A DNA stretch of 64,000 bases, taken from assembly GCA_013297725.1 (NCBI GenBank), contig JAAFIB010000001.1, positions 1 to 64,000 of the forward strand. The letters run 5' to 3'. The notes under the pieces are model-generated. The model saw nothing but the letters and a program-made list of their open reading frames with translations. It was not told the origin of the DNA and made no database searches. Source of the DNA: Sphingomonadales bacterium. Its GTDB lineage: Bacteria; Pseudomonadota; Alphaproteobacteria; Sphingomonadales; Sphingomonadaceae. A program made the position numbers and the translations under genes. Numbering within the stretch: the stretch's first letter is position 1; each line of letters begins with the position of its first letter. Shown one piece after another: positions 20,883 through 29,592 of this stretch.

Positions 20883-21013
20883 CCAAGGTTTTCAAGGCTT
20901 TTCATAAAATTTTTAGTTCGCTGCGGAACGCTGCAGATCATGTCAAACCGCCACCAAAGTTATGGCTGATATTATGGCTTGAATCGATTTTTAATCAGCT
21001 TATTACGATCATT

Positions 21014-22243
21014 ATGGCCTCGCGCGCGCGTAACAAGCTCAATGTTAAACAGGTATCTGCGATCAATGCGTCCGGCGTTTACTCAGATGGCGGCGGGCTT
21101 TACCTTCGCGTTCGGCCTTCTGGTCGCTCTTGGTTTTATATAGGCGCACTAAATGGCAAGCGGGTCGAACTGGGGCTAGGGTCGGTTTTCGATATTTCGT
21201 TATCTAAAGCCAGAGACAAAGCTGCAGTGGTACGTGCTTTGATACTTGATGGCATAGATCCACGATTGCAACGCAGCAACGCAGAGGCGGAGGCGAACCC
21301 AGATCATTTGTTTGGCGTTTTTGCCATGAAGTTAGTCGACGATATTGAGGATGGCTTCAAAAACTCCAAACATCGCCAGCAATGGCGCAACACGTTGACG
21401 ACATATGCGCAGCCTCTGTTCAAGTTGCAAATCGCCAAGATCAAAACAGAAGATGTGCTGTCGGTTCTTCAGCCCATATGGCTGACCAAGCCAGAAACGG
21501 CCTCGCGGTTAAGGGGGCGCATCGAACGTGTGCTCGATGCTGCAAAGGTGAAAGGCCTTTGGTCTGGGGAAAATCCAGCGCGGGGCCGTGGTCATCTTGA
21601 TTTGCTGTTGCCCAAACGGAGCAACACAGAGGTTAAACACCACGCTGCGCTTCCGTTTGTTGAGATCGCTGCATTCATGGTGAAGGCGAGCGAGAGACAA
21701 GAAATGACAGCTTGGGCGCTTGCGTTTACGATACTGACAGCGGCTCGATCTGGTGAAGTTCGCGGAATGACTTGGGCTGAACTCGACATAGAAAAGAAAC
21801 TATGGACTGTGCCAGGTATTCGCATGAAGGCAGGCGCGACGCATCAGGTGCCGCTTAGTGATGCCGCCGTCGCAATCGTTACTGGCCTCAAGGACAAGAC
21901 GACCAAACCCGACGACTTTGTGTTCAAAGCCCCACGGGGCGGCGCATTTTCGGACATGGCGCTTAGCCAATTGCTCAAACGGATGGGACGACCTGATATC
22001 ACTGTCCACGGCTTTCGCTCAACGTTTCGAGATTGGGCGGGCGAAACAACGCAGTTCGGGCGTGAGGAAGTCGAAATGGCCTTGGCGCATACGCTGGGGT
22101 CGTCAGTTGAACGAGCATATCGGCGGGGACGCGCTCTTGAAAAGCGGCGCGAGTTGATGGCAGCTTGGGCTAACTATTGTGCTGGCAATCCCGCGCTACC
22201 GCAGCAAACATCAGAACCAACCGATGCTGCAACGAATCGGTGA
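21014..22243 (+). CDS. tyrosine-type site-specific integrase (DUF4102 N-terminus, P4-like)
   Basis: KLNVKQVSAINASGVYSDGGGLYLRVRPSGRSWFY...AARSGEVRGMTWAEL...HGFRSTFRDWAGE...ALAHTLGSSVERAYRRG. Confidence 0.95.
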   Translation: MASRARNKLNVKQVSAINASGVYSDGGGLYLRVRPSGRSWFYIGALNGKRVELGLGSVFDISLSKARDKAAVVRALILDGIDPRLQRSNAEAEANPDHLFGVFAMKLVDDIEDGFKNSKHRQQWRNTLTTYAQPLFKLQIAKIKTEDVLSVLQPIWLTKPETASRLRGRIERVLDAAKVKGLWSGENPARGRGHLDLLLPKRSNTEVKHHAALPFVEIAAFMVKASERQEMTAWALAFTILTAARSGEVRGMTWAELDIEKKLWTVPGIRMKAGATHQVPLSDAAVAIVTGLKDKTTKPDDFVFKAPRGGAFSDMALSQLLKRMGRPDITVHGFRSTFRDWAGETTQFGREEVEMALAHTLGSSVERAYRRGRALEKRRELMAAWANYCAGNPALPQQTSEPTDAATNR

Positions 22244-22576
22244 TACTAGTATCAATTTTCCGTTAAATAATTGAATTAGTTATCCTATTGTCAGCCGTGC
22301 AGTTCGGCCAATTTTGACATTTTGCGCTGAATCCGCTAAAAATGGTGCAGCGCCAAACTTTGGATTTGACCAATCGATGATTGATCGAGGTTGGTTCAAA
22401 ACGGGGTTTGGCGTGGTTTTCAACAGAGTATCGTAAAGGGCGTCAGGATCGATTTCTGACCATGAGAAGACGTGTGTTTGGCAATCGGGCAGATCGAGGC
22501 AATCACACACTCGCACTCCAATGCAAAACCAGCCGTGAGGTTGGAGGAGGTCCCTTAGCGGTCCTCCTTATAAGCA

Positions 22577-23224
22577 ATGGAGTGTAATATGGACGATGAA
22601 GAAAAGTTATTGGTGACACAATCGCATGACCCAGTGATTGCAGCACGGATTATTCGCAACATTGAAACCGTCGAACGGGATTGGCATCTGGCAAGCGGTT
22701 TGTTGAGCGAACGGCTGATGCGTGATGTGCGCGAATTGTTTGGCAAACTTACCCCGGAAAACTGGAAGATGTTTTTATCGGGCTGGAGTGCGTTAATTGT
22801 TCCCCCAGAATGGAAAATGACGCGGGGTGTCGGTAACGGTGATGCTTGGTTGGAGTTGGCCGAGTTCTGCGATGCGGAAGAAGAAGAATACAGCTGGATC
22901 GCAGCAGCGGTCGGTATCGGCTCAACGAAAATGGGTCTGGAACTTCAGTTCCGCAACGGGCTTATACCGTTAGGTGAAGCGCTCATTGCAAATGACAAGG
23001 CCATAGACGCTTTGCTTAAGCTTGGATTTGTTCGTGATGCGGCCAAGGAGCGGCTGTATATCCCGGTAAAGGTCAATGCTGATCTGCTGGCCAAAGGTTT
23101 TCAAGAGAACGACCTTGATAAGGCTTTAGCACCGGTCGCCAAGGCCATCGAACTCGCTTTGTCGGTCAAGGAAAGCCTCAACGCGTTGGTCGAGCAGGTC
23201 CGCGAAGCGGCAAGACGCAACTAA
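22577..23224 (+). CDS. hypothetical protein
   Basis: 215-aa ORF; preceded by a purine-rich region and hairpin AGGAGG-N12-CCTCCT. Confidence 0.65.
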   Translation: MECNMDDEEKLLVTQSHDPVIAARIIRNIETVERDWHLASGLLSERLMRDVRELFGKLTPENWKMFLSGWSALIVPPEWKMTRGVGNGDAWLELAEFCDAEEEEYSWIAAAVGIGSTKMGLELQFRNGLIPLGEALIANDKAIDALLKLGFVRDAAKERLYIPVKVNADLLAKGFQENDLDKALAPVAKAIELALSVKESLNALVEQVREAARRN

Positions 23225-23295
23225 TCCCAATCAGCGCCAACAGGCGGTCACCGACAAAATATGTGACCGCCTGTTTGAACATGGAAGAGCTCACC

Positions 23296-23655
23296 ATGAC
23301 CATTCACCAACACACAGACTGCGCGACGCTCCCAAGGGCCGAAGTCATCGCCCAACTGAACGATAACCTTCGCAAAACCTTAGAGGGCGGGACAATTGTC
23401 ATCACCCGCAACGTAAGAAGTCTCGAAGGATATAACGCGTCAGAGTTGGTTGCCGCTTTGGCCAATTATGGCAGGTTCGACGAAGACAACGACCCGCACG
23501 GTGAACGCGATTTCGGCGATTTCCCGCTGTTCAATACCGACCTGTATTTCAAGATAGATTATTATAACCCGGACCTGAAATTTGGTTCAGACGATCCCGC
23601 AGATAGCAGCATTACGCACCGGGTTTTGACGGTCATGACCGAGGCTGACCTATGA
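23296..23655 (+). CDS. DUF3768 domain-containing protein
   Basis: LNDNLRKTLEGGTIVITRNVRSL...NDPHGERDFGDF...FKIDYYNPDLKFGSDDPADSSITHRVLTVM, as in DUF3768 family. Confidence 0.75.
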   Translation: MTIHQHTDCATLPRAEVIAQLNDNLRKTLEGGTIVITRNVRSLEGYNASELVAALANYGRFDEDNDPHGERDFGDFPLFNTDLYFKIDYYNPDLKFGSDDPADSSITHRVLTVMTEADL

Positions 23656-23671
23656 TGGTCAGTGTCAGCGC

Positions 23672-23917
23672 CTATAGTTCCGCCTTTGAGAATATCTCCG
23701 ACGGCTGCACCCCAAGAGCCTTGGCAACGCGCAGCAGATTAAGTGCGGTGACATTGCGTTCGCCGCGTTCAATCTTGCCCATATGGGATCGATCAATCCC
23801 GGCATTATGCGCTAATGCTTCCTGCGACACGCTGTGCACTTTGCGGACGTCACGAATTGCTTGGCCCAAGGCCTTGAGGCGACGGTCTTCGTCATCGGTT
23901 CGGGGCTTGCTCGACAC
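23672..23917 (-). CDS. XRE-family helix-turn-helix regulator
   Basis: LGQAIRDVRKVHSVSQEALAHNAGIDRSHMGKIERGERNVTALNLLRVAKALGVQPSEIF. Confidence 0.9.
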   Translation of the reverse strand: MSSKPRTDDEDRRLKALGQAIRDVRKVHSVSQEALAHNAGIDRSHMGKIERGERNVTALNLLRVAKALGVQPSEIFSKAEL

Positions 23918-24024
23918 CGTCGCACCATCTCAACAGGTGCATCATCAGGCCACGGTATTTACGACCCATTTTGTTATTGAACTTCAACACTTCATCGCGC
24001 ATGATTATCGAAACGGGGGTAATC

Positions 24025-24312
24025 ATGTCGTTCATTGTATCTATGGTTAAATATGCGATCTTTGGAGGGTTGTTTTTTACACTCGTCGCAGGGATCGTAG
24101 GATTGTTGTTCTTATTCAGCGGCGATTTTCCAATCGCCCCAGAAGCAAAGCTAACGGTGGCAGCAGGCGGCATTACCATGTTCTTGCTGATGGTTCTTAG
24201 CTTTGGCGGAGTAGCTATAATGATTTCCCTGCACGACAGGCATCGGGAAATAGCTGACGGCGTTCACCGCATAGCTGATGCGCTTGAAGCTGCGGCCGTG
24301 AAAGGGGGGTAG
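24025..24312 (+). CDS. small hypothetical membrane protein
   Basis: Two TM segments; start codon uncertain (ORF opens at 23971). Confidence 0.55.
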   Translation: MSFIVSMVKYAIFGGLFFTLVAGIVGLLFLFSGDFPIAPEAKLTVAAGGITMFLLMVLSFGGVAIMISLHDRHREIADGVHRIADALEAAAVKGG

Positions 24313-24314
24313 GT

Positions 24315-24929
24315 ATGAAACGGAGCAATGATCATACTAAAGCTGCGATGCTCTTTGTCATTGGCGCCTTGGTATTGGGAGGCATCATTTTTGTAGCGAT
24401 TAAGTCTGCTACTTCAATACCGTCAGAGCAGCCGGACGCCAGTGAAGCAGTTACAAACACACCAATGGCTGACACTGCTGCGCCGAAGACGGAGGTAAAA
24501 TCTGACGATATCGAGGAAGAATCAGACAACAAGAATGTTCTTCCGAATGATGAGGATAAGATTGCGATGCTGGCCGGAAGCGCCTTCTCGGATATGGTCA
24601 GTGCAGGGAGCCAATATTGTGGAGGGAAGCAAATAGTCTTTGACTATATCGGGACAGATGGAGTGCGTTCGTTGACAATGACAAATCCGCCTGACCAGCC
24701 CGGTTTGGCGGCAAATTGGAACGTGAAGCATGGCAAGCTGATTTTGACGAATATTGTGCCGCTTGATAGTGATGGTAACGAAATACCTGCTGAATTGGGT
24801 AACAGCTTGGTGCAAACCTTGAAGGTTTGGGCAAACGGGCAAGGTGAAGCGAACAGTACGAAAATGACAGAATCTGGTCAAATTCAGGTGGGCAATAGTC
24901 CTATATTAGCATTCTGTAGAATCAGCTGA
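24315..24929 (+). CDS. hypothetical protein with N-terminal TM anchor
   Basis: 204-aa ORF adjacent to the upstream membrane protein. Confidence 0.6.
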   Translation: MKRSNDHTKAAMLFVIGALVLGGIIFVAIKSATSIPSEQPDASEAVTNTPMADTAAPKTEVKSDDIEEESDNKNVLPNDEDKIAMLAGSAFSDMVSAGSQYCGGKQIVFDYIGTDGVRSLTMTNPPDQPGLAANWNVKHGKLILTNIVPLDSDGNEIPAELGNSLVQTLKVWANGQGEANSTKMTESGQIQVGNSPILAFCRIS

Positions 24930-24933
24930 ACTT

Positions 24934-25476
24934 ATGGCCTCGGTTTTGTCAACACTGAACACCAACTCCATGCATTGCAGCCTGAAGATTTTGGCCATTG
25001 CGAGCTTAATGCTGTCAGGCCAATCCGCCCATGCAGGAGATGAGGAAGATACGGCGGAATCCTACCCATTCGGGTATGTGGAGTATGATTGGTCGCTTGA
25101 AGACAAAAACGTTAGTGCTCTTGAAAGCCCTGATCGTTACACGGAAAAGTCATGGCCAACTTGGGTTATATCACGGTGTTATCTGACTTATAATGAAACG
25201 GAGGAAGCGAGCGAATGCATCCAGAGTTTTGTTAATAGTCAGATAGCCACCTACAACGCGGCTAAAGCCGCGCTGTATGACCGAGTACCAGTTGCAAGAT
25301 TTGAGGAGCTTAGAAATTACCTTCGATCTGTTGATAATGGTGATGAATGCGACGCGGCATGGGACGCCTTTTATCAGACACAATCCGCCAAGCGGTCCAT
25401 CAAGGTAACATCTTGCATGTTGACCAAATATCACAACGCGATGTTGTACCTGTATAAAAGTTATCCCGAAGATTGA
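24934..25476 (+). CDS. hypothetical exported protein
   Basis: MHCSLKILAIASLMLSGQSAHAGDEED signal peptide; Cys-containing. Confidence 0.6.
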   Translation: MASVLSTLNTNSMHCSLKILAIASLMLSGQSAHAGDEEDTAESYPFGYVEYDWSLEDKNVSALESPDRYTEKSWPTWVISRCYLTYNETEEASECIQSFVNSQIATYNAAKAALYDRVPVARFEELRNYLRSVDNGDECDAAWDAFYQTQSAKRSIKVTSCMLTKYHNAMLYLYKSYPED

Positions 25477-25916
25477 TCGGAGACGCCAGATCACATCTAC
25501 TAAGTCGGAGTTTAATGGTGTCAGCTTGCTGACGGCAGCTACTGGCGGTCTCGGCACTGGCGGGAAGGCCGCTACGTTAGCTGCTTTCCGTAGCGAAATG
25601 AATCCTTTGCTTCACAACTGGTTTGAGCCCTTCGAACCAACATGACAACGGAGCGGCAAACTGCTCGTTCACTCCAAACCCACCAAATGCGTAAATTATG
25701 ATTGCGAAGTAGGCGGTGCCTCATTCTAAACCAGAAACACTTTAATCGCGACGCTACTGCCACGCGAAATCCACTACGATTTGGGAGGCATTTTCAGTTA
25801 ATTTAAATGGCAACTATCGGTCATTGGCAACGGGAATAACGGCAGGTCGCAAGTGGGGTTGACGCAGGGTGGATCATGCACAAGGCTTCAACTTCAATGT
25901 TCTCTGGGATTGAAGA

Positions 25917-26888
25917 ATGACCGACAACAAGGCCGATACGCGTGCGGAAGATGAACTGCCAACGGAGATTATCGTATCCACCGCTTGGGCTGAAACCCAA
26001 ATTGCAAGAGGGTTACTAAGTCTCACGTCAGAGCAGATCAAAAAATTGGAAGGCAACACAACGATAAGTCTCCCCGCGGATTTGGTAAGTAGCATTTCTG
26101 GCCCACCTAAAAAAAGGACCCCTGTTGAATGGATCGAGCCAATAGACGCTGTTCATTGGCTGTCACACCGTATCGGTGGCGACGCCCCTGCAAAGTCGGC
26201 TATTGCTCAACGATTGAGAGATGGTGCAATTGAGTGTTCGATGGTTTGGATGTCTGAGGGGCCGGACGTTGGTCCAATTAGCAACCAGCGCCCAAGATTT
26301 CCGGTGATAGGCTCTAAACCTAACCTTACATCATGGGTTACTCCAATACATCAGGGGCCCACTCCGCTCAAGTTAGGGGGTGCATTTTTGGGACGGAGCG
26401 ATGATTGGGAAGCAGATCAGAAGCGGTGGGATTGGCAGAACGCCATATTCATCTTCAGCTATCAACCGGTTTCGACGTTTTGGATAGACGGAGTACTTTT
26501 AGACACAATAAAGTCGAAGTTTCGGCACCGCATTGTTGTCTCTGGAATTAGGTTCAACAGCGACGACGTGAAACGGATGGTTGAAAGCGAAAACCCGAAC
26601 TCATCAACGAATGCGGGCCAAACAAAAAAAAGAGGCAGGTCTGGACCGCGACCAAAAAAATTCAACTACGGCCCAGTTTTGGCTCGACTTCAATCCGAAA
26701 TTATCACCGGTGAGATAGCTCAATTGGGAGGAGCTGGGGATTTTGGCGTGCAAGCCGAACTGGAACGCAAAATTACTCGAGCGCTTACCGATAATGACGG
26801 CTTGGAACCATCTGAATCTACAGTTCGTCGCCATGCTAAAAAACTCATAGAAATGTGGAAGCAGCACCTATTAAATGAACCCCGATAG
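25917..26888 (+). CDS. hypothetical protein (323 aa)
   Basis: Long ORF with a C-terminal basic/helical region; family not recognised. Confidence 0.7.
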   Translation: MTDNKADTRAEDELPTEIIVSTAWAETQIARGLLSLTSEQIKKLEGNTTISLPADLVSSISGPPKKRTPVEWIEPIDAVHWLSHRIGGDAPAKSAIAQRLRDGAIECSMVWMSEGPDVGPISNQRPRFPVIGSKPNLTSWVTPIHQGPTPLKLGGAFLGRSDDWEADQKRWDWQNAIFIFSYQPVSTFWIDGVLLDTIKSKFRHRIVVSGIRFNSDDVKRMVESENPNSSTNAGQTKKRGRSGPRPKKFNYGPVLARLQSEIITGEIAQLGGAGDFGVQAELERKITRALTDNDGLEPSESTVRRHAKKLIEMWKQHLLNEPR

Positions 26889-27002
26889 GTCGATTTGAAC
26901 CCTTTTGGACCTCATGAACCTAGTGGTCCGACGTAACAGTTAAATCCGTGTCTAACCGCCGTTGACCGTTGGCATCCCGCCATACGGCAACGGAGAAATA
27001 CT

Positions 27003-27170
27003 ATGGAACAGTTACTTGTGGGCGTGAAGGACGCCTGCCAAGCCTTGAGCTTAGGTCGGACAAAGATATTTGGTCTGTTGGCCACAGGCCACCTTCAGCG
27101 GGTGAAGATTGGTCGTAGAACCCTCATAACGAAAGAGAGCGTTGAACGTCTGGCGGGAGTATCGTCATGA
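27003..27170 (+). CDS. AlpA/excisionase-like HTH protein (55 aa)
   Basis: Manual translation MEQLLVGVKDACQALSLGRTKIFGLLATGHLQRVKIGRRTLITKESVERLAGVSS; HTH_17 pattern. Confidence 0.8.
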   Translation: MEQLLVGVKDACQALSLGRTKIFGLLATGHLQRVKIGRRTLITKESVERLAGVSS

Positions 27171-27319
27171 CTAGTTTCTTCACTCCCAAGGCTCCTAAAG
27201 CGGCTGGGCACGCACTCATTTTGAGTGAACGCGCGGCCATAAAAGAAAGCCTGACGGGTGCATTGGCTGAAAGCGGTCAAGCACTAATCATCTCAAGCAA
27301 CAACGATGGAGGTTCATAA
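27167..27319 (+). CDS. small hypothetical protein (50 aa)
   Basis: MTSFFTPKAPKAAGHALILSERAAIKESLTGALAESGQALIISSNNDGGS; ATGA overlap with upstream ORF. Confidence 0.5.
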   Translation: MTSFFTPKAPKAAGHALILSERAAIKESLTGALAESGQALIISSNNDGGS

Positions 27320-27576
27320 TGCCTCCTCCAAATATCTCGATGCTGGGAAAGCGGGCAATACACGCGCGTGCTGTCCTGTCGAAAATCCATCGCCGCAGCA
27401 AAATTATTTTTGGTAAATTCGATTTAGAATTGCGCCCAGAAATTTTTCTTACGGCTGAGATAGACCAGCTGCAACGCACACTCTTCGTAGTGTGCACTAA
27501 CATCATTCAACATCATCAAACATTCCACGGGACAGCTCATACAGCTTTCTACGAGGGTTGTTTGCGCCAATTTTAA
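27319..27576 (+). CDS. small hypothetical protein
   Basis: 85-aa ORF, start overlaps preceding stop. Confidence 0.5.
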   Translation: MPPPNISMLGKRAIHARAVLSKIHRRSKIIFGKFDLELRPEIFLTAEIDQLQRTLFVVCTNIIQHHQTFHGTAHTAFYEGCLRQF

Positions 27577-27587
27577 GGAAAAATACC

Positions 27588-28751
27588 ATGCCGAAAAATA
27601 AAAACACAACGAACCGCTGGTTGAAAGCTGGCAAAAAAATCAAATCGAAGATCGGTAAAACGCTTGATTTAGATAAGCTCGATTTTCCAAAAGACCCAGA
27701 GGTAGTGACCTCGACTACCGCTGGGAAAAAGCCGAAAGCGAAGAAAAAGAAGGCAGCGGCTCATCAATCGAAAAAGCGCCAGACCACACCAACTTTCAAA
27801 GAGTCGCTCCGGCTATGCAAGACTGTGGAAGAGGTTGAAGGCTGGCTGCTTGCGGGCAACGTCACGTTTCAGGAACTGGCACTGAAAAGTGCCTTGCGGA
27901 AGAAACTATCCACTGACCTGATGGACGGCTTGGACGCACTGGCAACATCGAAGGGGACTACATCTGATCCTATCCTGTTGGACCCCGGTATCCAGCTTTC
28001 TGCCTTCCGTCAGCTGCATGAGAGCTTGGTTGCTGTTAGCCACGTCAGCGAAGAGATTGAATTTGCACTCATCACGATTATCGAAGGCCAGTTCGAGACG
28101 TCTGACCACCACACGAAATTGCAGCTTTTCGACCTTCAGACGTCAGCGCGGCGAATGCTATCGAAAATGGCCCCCAATTATTTTGGCATTGTCGAGCTCG
28201 CGCTATTCAACAGCCCCAAACATCCGAGTGGGGGCCGACTCGTCAGCCCGCATGTCCATGCCATCATCTGGGGCGTCGATGTGCTGGCAAAGGCACGCGC
28301 TGAAGCCAAGAAGTTGAACAAGACGATTACCCCCAACGCCACAGGTGCAGACCCCGTTGATGTAAAGCGAGTCGACCCAGATCCTGTGAATCTTGCGCGT
28401 ATGGCGGCTTACCTCGTCAAGTCACAGGACAAGTGCAAAACTTTCTACCCGGGTAAAGACGGTAAGCTTGGCAATATACACCACTCGCGCAAACCAGACC
28501 GGCCTATTCGGTATCTGCGTCTTGCTGAATACCGGTCCATGCTGACCTTTAAGGATGTGACTTTTGCCAGCGGCGAAGGGAAGCCGATACGCAGTGGTAT
28601 GGGCAAAACGCTTACCGTCCTTGCACAAGAACAGGCCCGTATAGCCGGGCTCCGCTTTCACCCAGCCGAAATACCATCGTTCTGGTGCCAACTGAAGGTG
28701 TCCATGAAAACGACGCGGTTCAACTTGCCGATTATTAAACGCACAAAATGA
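27588..28751 (+). CDS. putative HUH-type replication initiator
   Basis: SPHVHAIIWGVD (HUH-like) and downstream NLARMAAYLVKSQDK (YxxK-like); Lys-rich N-terminus; downstream of AlpA-like regulator. Confidence 0.6.
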   Translation: MPKNKNTTNRWLKAGKKIKSKIGKTLDLDKLDFPKDPEVVTSTTAGKKPKAKKKKAAAHQSKKRQTTPTFKESLRLCKTVEEVEGWLLAGNVTFQELALKSALRKKLSTDLMDGLDALATSKGTTSDPILLDPGIQLSAFRQLHESLVAVSHVSEEIEFALITIIEGQFETSDHHTKLQLFDLQTSARRMLSKMAPNYFGIVELALFNSPKHPSGGRLVSPHVHAIIWGVDVLAKARAEAKKLNKTITPNATGADPVDVKRVDPDPVNLARMAAYLVKSQDKCKTFYPGKDGKLGNIHHSRKPDRPIRYLRLAEYRSMLTFKDVTFASGEGKPIRSGMGKTLTVLAQEQARIAGLRFHPAEIPSFWCQLKVSMKTTRFNLPIIKRTK

Positions 28752-28806
28752 CCGCAGTTTCGCTTGCTATGGCGAGCACATCACAACTCAACTTAAGGAA
28801 TTATCT

Positions 28807-28992
28807 ATGAGCCAACAAGCATCACAGAAGCCCCTCGTCAGATGGATAGGCGAGGGTGAGCTCGATTGGAGAAACCTTGTCATCAACCGCATAAACGACC
28901 GTGATGCAGGCGCTAGAGAGGGGCGCGAACAAGCCATGACCATTAGGCCGCAAACGCACACTCATCAGCAAGTTCGAAAGGGAAAATCATGA
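28807..28992 (+). CDS. small hypothetical protein
   Basis: 61-aa ORF, ATGA overlap with next ORF. Confidence 0.45.
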   Translation: MSQQASQKPLVRWIGEGELDWRNLVINRINDRDAGAREGREQAMTIRPQTHTHQQVRKGKS

Positions 28993-29279
28993 TAGCATTG
29001 AAATTTATGGGGTCGATCTATGACCTCCGCCAGCTGCTGCGTACGAACAATCTCATCGGACGCTGGGAAGATGAACCAAATGGAGTTTTTATGTGGCGTA
29101 GCAACAAGGGAGGAAATCTTCACTGGGCATCGACGACTAAATCAGTTTGGTTCAGCGGCCAGCCCATTTTTAGAGATCTGCTGGCCACGCAGATTACGGA
29201 AATTATTAGCGCGGAAGCTATGCAACGACAGGTGATGGACGATAACGACGATGATGATATTGACCTGGATATAGATTAG
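28989..29279 (+). CDS. hypothetical protein with acidic C-terminus
   Basis: 96-aa ORF ending DDNDDDDIDLDID. Confidence 0.5.
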   Translation: MIALKFMGSIYDLRQLLRTNNLIGRWEDEPNGVFMWRSNKGGNLHWASTTKSVWFSGQPIFRDLLATQITEIISAEAMQRQVMDDNDDDDIDLDID

Positions 29280-29592
29280 AACGCCATCCATCTCTTCGAA
29301 AATGGGGCTCGGTCGTGTGGCCTGAGTGATTTAGGCTGAGCGATGACGGGTGTCTGACCATAGCTTCCTTGGCAGCATCCGCCAACATTCCGGCCGTTCG
29401 GCGTCAGGTTTCAGACCCCCGAAACCTGAACGTGAGCCCGCGTCTTCGCTAAGTGAGGCCCTCAACGCAAAGGCTGGCATTATGATGTGCCCCATTTTTC
29501 AAACCTCCTGCGTTTGGTATTTCTTGATCCGCGCAATCGGGCCGCGAGTTTCGCGCTTTTGCCATTGATGAACGCGCACAGCATTGCTGGAG

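Noticed and set aside
22280-22516. 78-aa minus-strand ORF after the integrase
   Set aside because: No family recognised and no clear ribosome site; may be a remnant but unsupported.
22545-22568. AGGAGG-N12-CCTCCT hairpin before ORF 22577, as a riboswitch
   Set aside because: Short stem, no known riboswitch consensus; insufficient evidence.
25572-25763. 63-aa minus-strand ORF in a 440-bp gap
   Set aside because: Composition (W/R-rich) looks like random ORF; no support.
29350-29568. 72-aa plus-strand ORF between Rep operon and herA
   Set aside because: Lies across a hairpin, no recognisable features; probably non-coding.
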